A DNA stretch of 64,000 nt, from positions 558,001 through 622,000 of the forward strand of contig CAJQUW010008706.1 in the NCBI GenBank assembly GCA_907163375.1. The letters are read 5' to 3'. Source of the stretch: Prostheceraeus crozeri. Taxonomy: Eukaryota > Platyhelminthes > Polycladida > Euryleptidae. The notes below the pieces were generated by a model. It worked only from the letters and a program-made list of their open reading frames with translations, was not told the DNA's origin and did no database searches. This document shows, one piece after another, positions 36,201 through 48,200 of this stretch (the first letter of the stretch is position 1; every line of letters begins with the position of its first letter). Both the position numbers and the translations under genes were made by a program.

Positions 36201-39200
36201 AGCCCGGGTAACCTCTAGGCTTAAGGAGAAACGTCAGCAACAGCGTCTCATTTGATAATCACGTCAGTTGCTTGAATGGGAAGAGCCTACCCTCCTTTAG
36301 AATGAAGTACAAGAGCGTCTTCCCATCATCATCAATGGAAAGGATGTCTCAGTACTTGGTGCAGGAATTGGAGCTTCAATTGTCATGGTAGTAGTTGCGA
36401 TCCTTGATGAGTAGAGAATGAAGGATCGAGTAATTGGCCTGTCTTCTGATAAGACTGTGAGCGTCAAAGGAGTACGCAGTGGAGTATGTTTCCTAATAGA
36501 TAAGTAGGCACAACATAACCGCTTTCTACTATTAGTCACGTGCAACAAGGCGGCTGTGCGAGGTTCAGGCTTTACGAGACCGTGTTCTGCCCGATGGATG
36601 ACTAAGGTGATCTACCTATGCTACGTGAAGGCATGTCTCCTTCTGTAGAAAATTTCGATGACTTCGAGGAGGGAATGAATTGCATGGGAGATATGTTGTT
36701 CGTCTCTGGTCTGCTGCGAGTCTTGTACTTCGAACCATCACGAACATCGAGAATCAGGAGCAATTCCAGTCTTCCGACCACCGTCGCAGTTTCCCAATTC
36801 GCAAGAAGAGAGCTATTTTGCTTTGCATTCCTAATGTACATGTACTCTGTATTTGTGCATTACAATATCTTCTGTTAGTTATTTGTTGATTTTAATAATA
36901 ATGTTATAAGTTGATTTTGTCTTCTGATTGTATATCGTAATGCAATCTCTGAAAAGCATCGATTTTCAAGAAAATTATTTAAAGAAATTTGCTTTACCAC
37001 TATAAGTATGCACTTCAGTTATCATGGATGACACTAACTCACGTCTAAAATTTCTCAGTATGTAGTAGGGTGGTTAAAAAAAAACTACAGATTAAAATCG
37101 TATTTAACTCCTAAAGTTCCGTTTGGAATCAAATAAAATTCTGATCAAAACTGACAGTACAAGGACCTATTAACTGATAAGCATCTATCATGGCTTATTC
37201 GTCTTATAAATTAGCCGATGCCTAGCTTCGACAGGTCTGTATACTTGTTCTGCCTGATACTTGAAGGCATTATCAAATCACATGAATAAAACATCTAAAT
37301 TTGAGCTAAAAATAGCCTCTGACGTCATCAAATGACCTCGAATGACCTTTTTGACCTCATAACATGATGGATAGCGGTCAATTTGATATTCATTGGTAAT
37401 ACACTATGACTCTAGTTTGAGGGGAACTTCTGGACAAAAGGAACAAAAGGGAGGGAAACTTTGATTCTCTGAAATGTCGCCATGTCGTAGGATGTCGATG
37501 GGAGAATGAGAGGGGTCCCATTAGCTTTATACTTGGAAATATTATCAATTTATATGAATAAAACATTTAAATTTGAGCTAAAAATAGCCTCTGACGTCAT
37601 CAAATGACCTCGAATGACCTTTTTGACTTCATGGCATGATAGATAGCGGTCACTTTGATATTCATTGGTAATACTTTATACCTTAAAATGCTCAGTTTCA
37701 TCAATTTATATTTATCATGAGAACAATGAACAATAATGTACAATTAACAGAAGTTAAATATTGAAAAAACAGAAGTTAAAAAAAAGCAAAAAATGGAATT
37801 TAAAAAAGCTAGAAATTAACAAATCATTGTCCTACGAAACTCCGTTAAACCAACCCCTATACATAAAAAAGGCACATAAACTTTAAGAAAAGAAAATCTG
37901 GCTCAGAACCTAAAAGGTTTGCCAGCAATGGCAAGCTCTTCCTGTCCAATTGTGCATTTCTAGTGTACCAGAAGAGATCGGGCATTACAGTGCATAAGGC
38001 CACCAGAAGCTTTCTTATTATTGCAGCTCTGACCTCAGAAAAGCGGGATCCAGTCAACATGAATAATTTTCCACCAATGCGCGAAAATACATCCTTCTAC
38101 TCCTTCCCCCATTCTCCGAAAACAGACACCGCCATTGGTAGACATCTCCACCCGAGTTCTGCACATTTCGAGTCGTTGGAGGAGTGCTTGCGACATTCAG
38201 CGATGTCAAGGAAAGATCTTACGGTTGTACTCGCTACGGAAATATTGTTTGTAGAAAGCGGGTGTGCTACCGTGAGATCAATCGCTCCTGGTCGTCCAAG
38301 GCTCCAGTCTGGAAGCAAGATGTCGGCAGGTCGTCTATTAATGTCTGTCACCCCTAAGCCAGCACCCCTTTCAATGCTCGGTCGCAGATTCGCCCACTGG
38401 CATATCTCGCGAAGTTGGTCTCTAACAGTGTTGTGTCTTGAAATCACATGGGGACTTCTTTTGCATGTTAGGGCGTGTTGTCCAAATGGGTCCAGTGCTA
38501 AGTCCTGGCATCTAGAACAGCAGCTGTCATCCTTAAATAGAGAGATGCCTAGCCACCATTTTTCCAAAATCTGATATTCGTTACGCAGGCCCAAACCTGG
38601 TGACGGTATCGCTGTAATCCAGGATGAAGCATTGGCGGAACTGACTGAATTCAAGCGCACGATATGCGCACCACTTGCTTGACTTTTAATTGAATTGAGG
38701 CATTTTCTGTCTATGGCAGACGATAGTTTGTTGTTTGGGTCTGGAAGATAAGAGACTTCTTGTATTGATTCGGTCTTTTCCCCCAAAACTGCATTGAATT
38801 GGTCAATGGAATTTGCAATTGGTGTGGAATTAGAAATACATTCATCTGAGACCGAATGACACTGATGAAATATAGGCTGCTGGAGAATGTTTCACTGTAG
38901 AGCGCAGACCAAAACCTCCATTACTAGGCTTAAGCTGAACTTGGTTCCATGCAGAGTCAGGCAACTCTATGGCTACACTCTCTTCGAAAGTCCTACGAAT
39001 ATCAATGTCAAAAGAATCGAAGGCTTCCTTTGCAATACCTGGGGGAATAGTCCTTGGTGGTTTACCCGACAGAAGGATGCACAAGATCGCAGCAAAGAAA
39101 CTGACACTTGGGGATCGTGTAGTTCAGTGAACTTATCCAAAAGTTTCCTGGCTTTCTGACACTTGAGGTGCACAAAATTTTGACAAAACGTGGCGTCACC

Positions 39201-42200
39201 AATAGGTGATTTAAGGATTTCGATGTTCGGAACCGAAAAATGTTTGATATCCGCATCAAAGCCACTACACGTAATACTCCCTTGATGGAATAGCTCACAC
39301 TTGTGGGGCTGGACGATAAGTCCGATGTTTGTGACTCCTTCTGTAGTGATTTGTACGCTTGTATCACTTCCTCTTTGTGTCCTGCGAAAATGCCATCGTC
39401 CAAATACCAATAATGATGATCTAATTGGACAGTTGATTTTATTTTCTTTAGAAGAGGATGTAAAGCCAAAGCAAAAAGGAAAGGACCCAACGGGTCACCT
39501 TGTTGAACGCCTTGTGCTGAGTTTAGGCATCCAAGCTGATGCCAAAGATGAGGTTGTTTTCCGTAACACCAACTCACCCATTTATAAATTGATGGAAAAT
39601 GTTCTGAACACTGATTCAACACTGTTTGACGGCAAACACTGTTAAACGCATTAGCCATGTCCACTTTCAGAAGACAGAAGTTATCCTCATTCCATTTCCT
39701 TTCTACGAGTAATCTGGTCCGATGTATGATTTTCTCAGTTCCAAAACGGCAAGCCACTCCCAGCTGGATAGGATCAAAATATGCAGAAGCAGCAGATTTA
39801 ATGCTAGAGCAGAGACACTTTGCAGTGAGACGGCAGTATACTTCACCGACAGCTATTGGTCGGACATCCCAGTCATCGGTTTTGTTTTTAAGCAAAGCCG
39901 TTAAACTCCCACTGGCGAGGAAAGGCGCAATTTCTTGTGGTGCTTTCCCGGAGATCAACAGATTTACCAGGTGTCGAAGAGAAACACTCAGGTTTGTGGG
40001 TAAAATAGCTTCACATGCGCTGATGAGGTGCTGTACCCTCAAGCCAGACGGACCACAAGCAGTAGCTTTAGGAAACGAATGCAAAACAGCCATTAAATCA
40101 AAAGATGAAGAGAGATTTAGTGGAATTGTTTCATCCTGGCTGTCGGATGGTACTTAAGGAAGTGGGGCTCTAGGGTGCTTCAATTTCAATTTTGTCCATG
40201 TTTCATTATTGTTAGGACACAGACCATCTGAAGATAAAATTCTGCACGCCTTGTTGTAGTAACCATCTTCCGCTTGATCAAGTGCAGCCGATAGCCTAGC
40301 TTCTGCTTCCTCCAACTTGGTTCGATGCTTTTGAGAGGGTCGAAAAGCTTTGCTGTTCTCAACCGCTGCAGTCCACAGACCTTCTAAGTCGCCGTTGGAC
40401 CATCTATCACAAAGTTCATTGATCGAAATTTTGTGATCATTTTTACGACCAGCTCGTTTTGCTGAAGGGAGAACACATTTTGGAAGCATCAAAAGTCGAG
40501 TCCAGGCGTCAACAGTGTTTTCAGAGAGAACATGCATTATGGCATCAGATAATATTCTTCCCACCTTTTGCCGGGCGTTAACTGGTATATGTTTCAATGT
40601 TGGGCGATTGAGTGTCATGACATCATCCAAAGATGGTAAACTAAAACTAAATGGAACACTACCTGGACTCACAGATAAGTTGTTGTCTGGCTCGTCACTT
40701 GTAACATGGCCGTAAGTGCATTTCTTGTCATGCTGATTGCGAAAAGATTCGGCCACTATGCGATTACACCGACAAACATAACGCCGGTGTTGCTGAAGCC
40801 AGACACTGGCACTGATTCTGGTAGAAGACCACGGGCATGCTTTTACATATGATTTGTCATCATTGAAAAGGCCACGTACTCCGGGCATTGCTCTACAGGA
40901 CATGGACACCCAGCACGCATAGAACGACTTGAACGTTTGTTGGTTGACATTGTTTATCACATTATTTAGTTTCATCACAAATTGACATTTTTTATGCTTT
41001 CATGCCATACCATCGCATTGATCACGACGTGACCCATCCAAAGGCATGATTTTCGGACCTTAAATGCTATTTTGCGATAAAACCAAGCATTTTAGAGCAA
41101 TATAACATATTGCTCAAAAGATAGAAATGTGACCCTAATCAATCATTTTACCAGGTCATAAAGGTCATTCGAGGTCACTTGATGACGTCAGGGGCTATTT
41201 TTTTTAGCAATTTTTGCACATTTGACCTCACTTTGACCTTTCTTGACGACCCCTAAACCTTGACCAATCGAACTAAAACTCCACATGTACAATTTTCTTA
41301 CCAAAAGGAATACTTTTAGCGACGTGCACCCTGACTTTTCCAACTTTCGATTTTTTTGAACCACCCTACTGTATATGTTTCCCTGCCTGGTGGGTCTAAG
41401 AGATCTTAATACTTGTATAAACGTGTGACAAGACAATTTGTATTCAAACGGCGCTCAGAACAGCAATAGATTCCTTTGCAGTGACATTTTTAGATCTGTA
41501 AAGCTGATATACCTTGATATATACCTGATATAAAGCTGGTATAGTCATGAAAATGGCAAATTTTCAAATTTTCGACTTTGATGTTCGGAAACTTAAAGAT
41601 CCCAAAAAGTAAACGATTTTTTTATAATTCTGCAGACGTCTTTTCTGGGTCTTTTTAAACGTTTTTTGCACGAATACATAGAGCAAACGCTATCCATCGC
41701 AACAGCATTTCAATTTTTTGATGTTGCATGATAGGTTGTCAGCAGTGAGCTTAGAATAGGACAAGTAGACAACCCGTTTACAATGAATAGGACCCGCCAG
41801 GCAGGTGAACATGTATTTTCGAAAACTGAAGTTGATGAGAGACAGTTGCGGTGATGTGTTACAATCATACCAAAAAGAAAGGACAACCTTTTACAAGAGT
41901 CTATGAAAAGTCGCTTCACAAAAAGAAATGTTTAGAGCCAGGTACTCTTTTTGCAGTGAAGAAAATCAATGAAAATCTAGCTACAGAGGAAATCTGAGTT
42001 TTTGCCACGATATGCCTGCTAGTCCTATTCAAATTTTGGCATATCCTTTGTATTACACTAATGTGAATTTTCAGGTAGGTCTAACTTTCAAGCGCTTGGT
42101 TTCCAACTATCGTATTTCTCGTGAAAGCTATCAAAAACATGGAAATTTTGATAAATATCGGACAGTTTTGTGAACGTGGCATTAATCTGAATTGGAATTT

Positions 42201-45200
42201 GTTATTGCTTATTAAGCTTTAACCACTTTCTCGCATGCACTAACGGTTAGAAACATGATAATAACCAGGGATGAAAATGTGGCAACGGGAGCCCAACAGA
42301 AATTCATGTTTCAAGTGGGTCCCAAAAAGAAAAAAGTGAAGAATACATTAGACAGACAGACTTATTGGGGCCCCCACGGATTTCCTCGGAAAATTCTCAT
42401 CCATGTAATAACACATTTACATGATAGGAAATGACTTGAAGACATCCCATGCCAAAACTTATGGCTCTAGAAATAGTATTTTTACGTTGATCAATGAAAT
42501 CATGGAAAGTCTCACTTTTACCGAGAACATAAAATCTGTTTTCCATTGGATTTACATGTGGTTTCCTTGATGTTGTCTAACAAGAAGAGGAACCGGTAGA
42601 GTTCGGCTGACGCGTAAATTCGCACTAGGCATAAGGTGTACATCATTCTTTCTGTAAAAGTCTCATTTTCGGTCTCGCTCCATCCGTGCATAAATTGGTG
42701 GAGACCGGACACAAGTAATACTTACTCACGTTTTTGCTAAACAACCATGATCATTGGAAACAGCCGCAATTGTCTGAATGTTGATGTTGTAAGAAACAAG
42801 AATGTTTACGCTATTAGCATATTCCGTGATTTTTCCATTTAAGATTTCATTATAGGCCAAAGCAAATTCATGACATTGAAATGTCTTTGACAAAATAATC
42901 TAGAAAAAGAACAGATGCTAAGAATAAGCGGGAAAATATTGTGCAAACATGCATGCTTACTTATTCAATATTCGCTTCAGATAGAAAATTAGAGAAATGT
43001 TCTGTTTTGCTAAATGCCGATTGATGAATGGAAATCTGCCAATTCCATGCAGAGGTATTTGAATTTGAAATTACTAAGCTTTGTTTGGATCAACATGCAA
43101 TATCAGAAAGCAAATGGCACACGCTGTGATAATGCAAAAGTAAAGATATTAAAGCAAAAAACAATTGAAAAATGAGAACGAAAAAAGACAGAATCTCCTC
43201 GCATTATACGAATAATGCACTATGCTCATATTGAAAAATTAGGTTATTTTAGATCAAAGTGCATCAAATTGCGCCAATTTAGGTCATGTGTGATGCCTGC
43301 AGGTATGACGGATATAGAAGCTGTATTAAATGCTGACGTACTAATCTTCTTTACGAGGCAATAGTTTCAAAAATCAGAATATCTCAATAGTGGCCTTGAT
43401 TCAGATCTAAATTGAGTACCTAAGCAATTATTTGATTTACTGAATATCGTTATATTGTAAACTTGAGTGACAATGCATTACATTAAAACATGCATTCTTT
43501 CAATTACTGATATCTGTATGTTTATATTGTACAAACATTGCAACCTAAATGTGAATGGAAAGTTCCTGTTAAAATGCGGACGTTCTGGGGGGAGGCGGAC
43601 GATTAGGACCCATGCGGACTGTGAACAGGAAGGGAGGGGGTGTCGAAAATTGCCATTTTTTGTGGACCTCCCTTATGAATGGCACCTTAACTATCCGCAA
43701 TGTTGGAATTTGTATTTCATTCTGTTGCACCATCCAGTTGACTAACAAAACCCTCAGTATAAAGCCATTTCTCCAACTCGCTGTTTTTTCAGACTGCTTC
43801 ATATTTTCTATATTTCCATTTTTGCTGTGAGATCTTTGAAATTGTGTCAATGAACATCGTGCTGCTATTCTGGAATCATGAGTAAGACAAGTCGGCAAGA
43901 TCTGTTCAGGCGAATGTGGACATTTCAAGTTGGCCAGCAAGTCATTTTACACACTCTATGAAATCACTTGAGGTTAACAATAGCAAAGCGAAAACGGGAT
44001 AAGGAGAATAGATACATGGGTTGCCATAAATTCCAACCTTTTTGATCGCTTGACCATACCTGACAAATTTATGACTATCGAATCTTTCCGCAATAATTTC
44101 ACATGCAAAAAAAATTGTATCTTAATCAGGTCACACGTGATGCGATTAAGCAAAATAAATTCATTGTTTGCGTTTACGTTTTAATATAGGAAAAATCATC
44201 GACATTTATCGCTGTGAAATTTACATCATCACTTTATCAAAAAACAACACGTGCAGCTGTAAGTATCTCGAGCTCCTGACACGTCCCGCATAAAATTTAT
44301 GAAAATTGGTTGTCTACTTCAGACTTTACGCAATTAAGAGACCTATACAACAAAACACCTTATCTATCATCCTCACAGAATGATCTGGCAGAATACTGAT
44401 GAAATCTGTTGCAAAGCACAACGAATTTAAGAAGGCATTACTTCAAGAAATGTAATAGTCAAATCACAATCGTTGCAAGTACCAGACGCAGCAAGACATT
44501 GAAAAGATTTTGAAAAGACATTGAAAACTGAAACACCCCAAACTATATTTAGAATTCGGGTAACAATAATTCGAATTCTATTTAATTTCAAATTAATGAA
44601 AATATGCTTTCAGGTATGATTATTAAGTCTGTCTCTATTCTTTCCAGAAATCCGTACATGTTTCATTTTAAATTGAAAAATGTGTAAAATTGAAATTAAA
44701 TCAGGTAGAGTTTTCCGGAAAAACAGACAACAATATTCATAATGAACCCCGAATTTCAGGTTATTAGGAAAAGGAAATTTCGGTCAAGGTGAACGATTAC
44801 ACCCGATACTTTCCTTTCACTCTGCATAAAAGCGGCCACACATGAAGCGTTGAGTGTCCTCTTTATATGCGCCTACTCAGTCGGTCTCCTTTGCACAGAG
44901 TTGATGATGATGATGACCAAAAGTATTACTGTCAGTAATTTTCACAGAATATCTATTACATTCTCTTCAGAAATTTCTTATTTTCCATTGTTTCTGCTTT
45001 TTATCTCGCAAAATTTTGTCGAGAGAGAACTGATCTTTTGCTCTGCTTTTGAACACGTGTTCCATGCTTTCAAATATGACAGAATAGCAGAAATATTACA
45101 AGTAACATCGCGGTGAACAGAAGGCTGTAAGTCATCTTTCGTTGAATTAAAATTCGTCCAAGTGTTTCACTCCTTTTTAATTATCGCATCAAGTTAAAAA

Positions 45201-48200
45201 GTTAAAGCGAAAAGCATATATACAACCCGATGGGTTTGGATATTTTACCGTTGATACCCATGAAGACAAGTGAATACCCGAAACGTCGGGTTGTACATAT
45301 GCTTTTCGCTTTAACTTTCTAACTTGACACGAAAAATATTAAGGAGTGACACACTTGGACGAATTTTAATTCAACGAAAGATGAAATATTACAGCTTTTG
45401 AAAACAATGAGGTAACAAGAATCCTGTTTATGAGGTAGCGTATGACTCATGCAGTCTATCAATGAGCAACTTGGCACGGAAACGACCACGGCTTCAACAA
45501 TTTATTAATTGGATACCTGTGCAAGGACAATGCCCGAACCCCAGCCATTTCTCAATGAGAAACCCGGGAGACAGACACGACCACGGTTACAGCCATTGAT
45601 CAATCAGTAACCCCGGTGCGGAAATGCTGCTTATCAATCCATTAATCATTCAGAAACCCCGGCATGGATGCGCTCCGAGCTCCGTCAATTCATCTATCAG
45701 CAACAGTAGAGTGGACACGCTCACAGTTCCAGTCAATTGTCAATGAGTAACCCCGGTGTGGAAACGGTCAAGTGTCGATCAATTAGTCATTCAGGAAACC
45801 CCAGTATGGATGAGGTCCGAGCTCCGTCAATTCATCTATTAAGTAACACCGACGAGGAAGTACTAAAGGCTCTAGTCATTTATCAATGAGTAACCCTGGC
45901 ATGGAGACGCCTACGTATCAATCAGCTTGCCTTTCACAAATGTCATTCATAGTACCATCACTTCGTCAATTCATCTATTAAGTAACCCCGACAAGGAAGT
46001 GCTTAAGGCTCCAGTCATTTATCAATGAGTAACCCTGGCATGGAGACGCCTACGCATCAATCAGCTTGCCTTTCACAAATGTCATTCATAGTACCATCAC
46101 TTCGTCAATTCATCTATTAAGTAACCCCGACAAGGAAGTGCTTAAGGCTCCAGTCATTTATCAATGAGTAACCCTAGCATGGAAACGCCAGCGTTTTAAT
46201 CAGCTTGTGATTCTAAAATGTCATTCATAGTCACTTCGTCAAATTATCCATCATGTAACCCCGGCATGGATACGCCCACGGCTTCGCCTTTTATCAATCA
46301 GAAACCCCGGTGTGACTACGGATGCAGGCGCAATTCAAGGTTAATCTTAAATTTTGACATCGACAGCTTGTTTAAACTACCAATTTCAATGAGTGTAGAT
46401 ACGGGCGGTTCTTCATTACAACTCACAGTCTAAAAAATTACTCCCATTTGGTATGAATCATCGAATTTGGCATGATAATGTTTATCTATACCAACTTAAA
46501 TTTAACAATTTTCTGAGGTTCTCTACATGTTTCATCTGCTAGACGAAACACGAAAAGCATTCCAAGTGTGAGTGACTTATATTCCTTTTTGAAGTCAGAA
46601 TTATTACAAAACGACCATTATCTTCAATATTCCTGAATTCACCCATCAGATAGAATAACTTGACTAATTCTCATCTGTAGCCTCACCTGCCGACAGGCAA
46701 TGCAACTGTTCTCACACTAACAGCCAGCAGTTGATTCTGATAATCCTCCGGGACATCTGGGCGGTTGGGACTGGGCCGCAATCTCACTCTTGTACTGCTT
46801 TGCAGCAATCGGTACGCCTCTCGGACACGTAGATCGGCGGGGAAGAGTGCCTGAATGACCGGATCACACTCCAGAGCAGCAAGTAAGGGATGAGTGAGTT
46901 GTGTGGATGAAAGCAGTCTGGCTGTTGATACAGAGCCTCCAGTTCCAGAACTTCCTCCGAGATGTCGTGTGTAATGAGCTGGAGGGTCTCTGAGTGGTCG
47001 CACCACATTTGGACGGATTCCTGAAGCGACATAACCAATAAAATTCACAGATCTAGTCACAATTCTCCTCACATCTCACCTGCGGCTTGACGAGCGAGAT
47101 CCTCACGTCCAACCAGACGGAAAGTGGCAGGAGAAGCTGAGGGAGGACGCAATAGACACAATCTCAGGGCCTCTCGGAAGGCTAGCGACAAGCCTCCAGG
47201 TAGGCGATTCAACTGAGCTGCATCGACACCGGCGTGAGTGAGGAATGCCAGCATCCGTTCCAACGGGGAGAGTGATGAGGACAGACACGAGTCCGGTAGT
47301 GATAGAAAGGAGGATGACGAAGGCGAAGAAGTGGATGGAAGAAGATGAAAAAAGCGGTCACAAAGAGTCTCCTTCTGTCGTAACTGGAAAGAGGGAGAAA
47401 TCAGAAACATCATACTACAGATGACAGGCAGCAGATGCAGATGTAAGCATTCTGTCAATCGGATAAGAATTTTAACAACATATCCTTCTATGCATGTACT
47501 CACAAAACTTTAAACAAAAAGACTAATTTTCAATTGAATAGGCTGCGAGAAAAAGGAATTTCTTATGGGCGACTACTAACCACCTCAGTGGATTGCATAA
47601 TTATGTGGTCGGTAGCCATTGAAACTGCGTTTTGCTCACTAGCCTACCATCAAGGCTTATGCTGGGTTACCTCCAACAATTGAATATTGAAAGATCCTCT
47701 CTTTTCAAAGAAATGGGATTCAAAAAGAATTTAATAATCAGAAAAAATGGAATGCAGTTTAATTCTACTACTTACAAAGGGAGTAGTCCTATCAAGCGAC
47801 CAATCTGAACTGTTTTTACTTACATTGAAGCATTTATTGCTGCATCTTTGTCCACTCTTTATCAAAATTCGTGAAATATGCCAACATTTAAGCTTAGCTT
47901 GAGAGGAAATTCTTTGTTAAAATATACATATCATAGGTATTTTCCTTAGTCAGTTGTATCACATTATTGACAATATAACTTACAAATTAATTATGAATTA
48001 TTACTCGCTTTATATGAAATTGAATATTAATGAAAACATCTCCAATATTACGATAATTCCTGCAGTCAAATTGGCAATTCAGTAAATATTTGCATGCAAT
48101 TCTGATTTCTGAAGGAGTAGTTCGCGCAATTCCTGAAACGAGACACCTTCACATGTTAGTCTGGAAAGGTAACATTATCCATCACGCTTCCGACTTGAAC

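Larger units (their letters stand above)
35404..41368 (-). mobile_element. 5,965-bp TIR element carrying an RT-nuclease gene
   Basis: The ends are TAGGGTGGTTCAAAAAAA and its reverse complement. Near-identical inverted repeats of about 400 bp run inward (35404-35810, 40964-41368). The unit is flanked by a perfect 8-base duplication CTGTATAT (35396-35403, 41369-41376). Inside lie a second pair of inverted repeats (35802-36092, 37415-37710) and a minus-strand non-LTR-type RT gene (40978-38097). Its start codon region GATGAAACTAA is part of the terminal repeat in both copies. An 8-base duplication with TAGGG ends suggests hAT-like movement, but no transposase is recognised. Confidence 0.85.

Noticed and set aside
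36297-36878. Overlapping frames on both strands in the middle of the 6-kb TIR unit
   Set aside because: None matches a transposase or other known domain and stops interrupt each one.
46784-47038. Alternative 84-codon frame overlapping an APC1 exon
   Set aside because: Shadow of the true APC1 frame, which ends in VALPVGR and joins in phase to the next exon.
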